Positions 63,273 to 64,000 of a stretch of 64,000 bases of DNA are shown piece by piece. The stretch is from Catelliglobosispora koreensis DSM 44566 (GTDB lineage Bacteria; Actinomycetota; Actinomycetes; Mycobacteriales; Micromonosporaceae), in NCBI RefSeq assembly GCF_000379685.1, contig NZ_KB903292.1, positions 310,001-374,000 of the forward strand, given 5' to 3'. The stretch's first letter is position 1. The number at the start of each line of letters is the position of its first letter. The notes under the pieces were generated by a model. It did no database searches. It worked only from the letters and a program-made list of their open reading frames with translations, and was not told the origin of the DNA. The position numbers and the translations under genes are program-made.

Positions 63273-64000
63273 GAATCCTGGTTACCAACGACGACGGAGT
63301 GCAGTCACCCGGCCTGTACGCGCTGGCGCTTATGTTGCGCGACAAGGATTTTGACGTGGTTGTCGCCGCGCCCTCAGGCGAGGCAAGCGGTTCTGGCGCC
63401 GCCATCACCGGATCTGAAGTGGACGGAAAGATCTCCGTGGAACGGCGTGAAATCGCTGAACTGCCAGGGATCACGGTCTTCTCCATCGCGGCCACGCCAG
63501 CTTTCATCACCCTCATCGCGACGAGGGGTGCCTTCGGTGCTCCGCCCGACGTGGTGTGCTCGGGGATCAACCGTGGCGCCAACGTTGGGCGCGCCATCAT
63601 CCACTCAGGAACCGTTGGCGCCGTGCTCACGGGATGGACCTATGGCTGCTCAGGCTTAGCGGTCTCGCTCGATGTGGGGCTAAACCCGCGCGAGGATCCA
63701 CAGTGGACGGTTGCCGCCGAGCTAGCGGGCGAGCTGCTGCCCTCGATCCTGAATCGGTCGGAGCCCGTCGCCTTGAACCTCAACGTTCCCGACCGCGAAC
63801 GCGACGGTGTGCTCGGCATCCGTGAAGCGCCACTGTCCTCATTTGGTGCGGTGCAGACCCAGTTCGAGGCGGGCGATGGCTTCCTGCAGATGACCATTTC
63901 TGAGCAGGAGAGCAAATACGAGGAGGGTACTGACGCTGCCCTGCTCGCCAATGGATATGCCCCGGTGACAGCGATTAGAGCCGTCACCGAGGCACAGGTG
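63269..64000 (+). CDS. surE: SurE, 5'/3'-nucleotidase (3' end outside window)
   Basis: The open frame from the GTG at 63269 runs to the window edge, 244 codons, close to full SurE length. It has the N-terminal RILVTNDDGVQSPGLYAL (Asp8, Asp9 metal ligands), SGSGAAIT, CSGINRGANVGRAIIHSGTVGAVLTG and NLNVPD. SurE is a metal-dependent acid phosphatase on nucleoside monophosphates. It overlaps the kinase stop by GTGA, so kinase and phosphatase are co-translated. Confidence 0.92.
   Translation, partial: MRILVTNDDGVQSPGLYALALMLRDKDFDVVVAAPSGEASGSGAAITGSEVDGKISVERREIAELPGITVFSIAATPAFITLIATRGAFGAPPDVVCSGINRGANVGRAIIHSGTVGAVLTGWTYGCSGLAVSLDVGLNPREDPQWTVAAELAGELLPSILNRSEPVALNLNVPDRERDGVLGIREAPLSSFGAVQTQFEAGDGFLQMTISEQESKYEEGTDAALLANGYAPVTAIRAVTEAQV

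Overview
The window is a dense, GC-rich actinobacterial chromosome segment. It encodes most of an aerobic sterol (cholesterol/phytosterol) degradation pathway of the Mycobacterium/Rhodococcus type, together with both TetR regulators of that pathway, KstR and KstR2. Gene names were assigned by recognising protein sequences and by gene-order parallels with M. tuberculosis (Mtb); no database search was run. Frequent GTG starts, 1-4 nt stop/start overlaps and the protein signatures suggest a mycolic-acid-related or Pseudonocardiales actinomycete. I cannot name the genus.

Layout. 1-5663 (-): a LIV-type ABC transporter (lipoprotein, fused LivHM permease, two ATPases) and a secreted protein cut by the window edge. 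5789-6850: SRPBCC protein and kstR. 6962-13640 (+): fadE34, chsE1, chsE2, a fused chsH2-chsH1, and ltp2, which degrade the side chain. 13705-18109: small membrane protein, chsH3, kstD and a second KstD-like flavoprotein. 18114-20432 (-): kshA, a small Cys-containing protein and kshB. 20549-23995 (+): hsaA-hsaD-hsaC-hsaB, which degrade rings A/B. 23992-30008 (-): an unknown protein, fadE33-fadE32-fadE31, an enoyl-CoA hydratase and fadD3, divergent from fadE30-ipdF (30049-31952), for rings C/D. 31949-34405: divergent fadA5 and cyp125. 34527-36236: sortase-anchored beta-helix protein. 36256-40739 (-): secreted GMC oxidase, ltp3, ltp4 and a tandem DUF35 protein, divergent from an acyl-CoA ligase. 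42363-45617: subtilase. 45708-49216: echA19 divergent from fadD19 and a nitronate-monooxygenase-like protein. 49269-53733: chsE5-chsE4 divergent from fadA6-ipdC. 53678-55952 (-): echA20-ipdA-ipdB. 55996-59600: SDRs, methyltransferase and PPOX protein. 59646-61374: kstR2 divergent from a zinc alcohol dehydrogenase. 61365-64000: nei-type glycosylase, PfkB kinase and surE (cut by the window edge).

How it works together. The side chain is oxidised by CYP125, activated by FadD ligases and shortened by FadE/ChsH/FadA5/Ltp enzymes. KstD with KshAB opens ring B. HsaA-D cleave ring A. FadD3, FadE30, IpdF, EchA20, IpdAB, IpdC, FadA6 and FadE31-33 process the HIP-CoA remainder. Ten exact and four one-mismatch KstR boxes (TnnAACnnGTTnnA) lie in the intergenic regions, and one exact KstR2 box (AnCAAGnnCTTGnT) lies between fadD3 and fadE30.

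Most notable are three copies of a hidden conserved micro-ORF, each fused by an ATGA stop/start overlap to an unrelated downstream gene, and a fourth unrelated micro-ORF with the same double-overlap layout between the permease and ATPase genes. Other points of interest are KstR boxes placed directly against start codons that lack ribosome binding sites, a KstR-flanked LIV transporter, and the chsH2-chsH1 fusion. I saw no rRNA, tRNA, CRISPR array, insertion sequence or prophage, and no gene-free stretch longer than about 300 bases.
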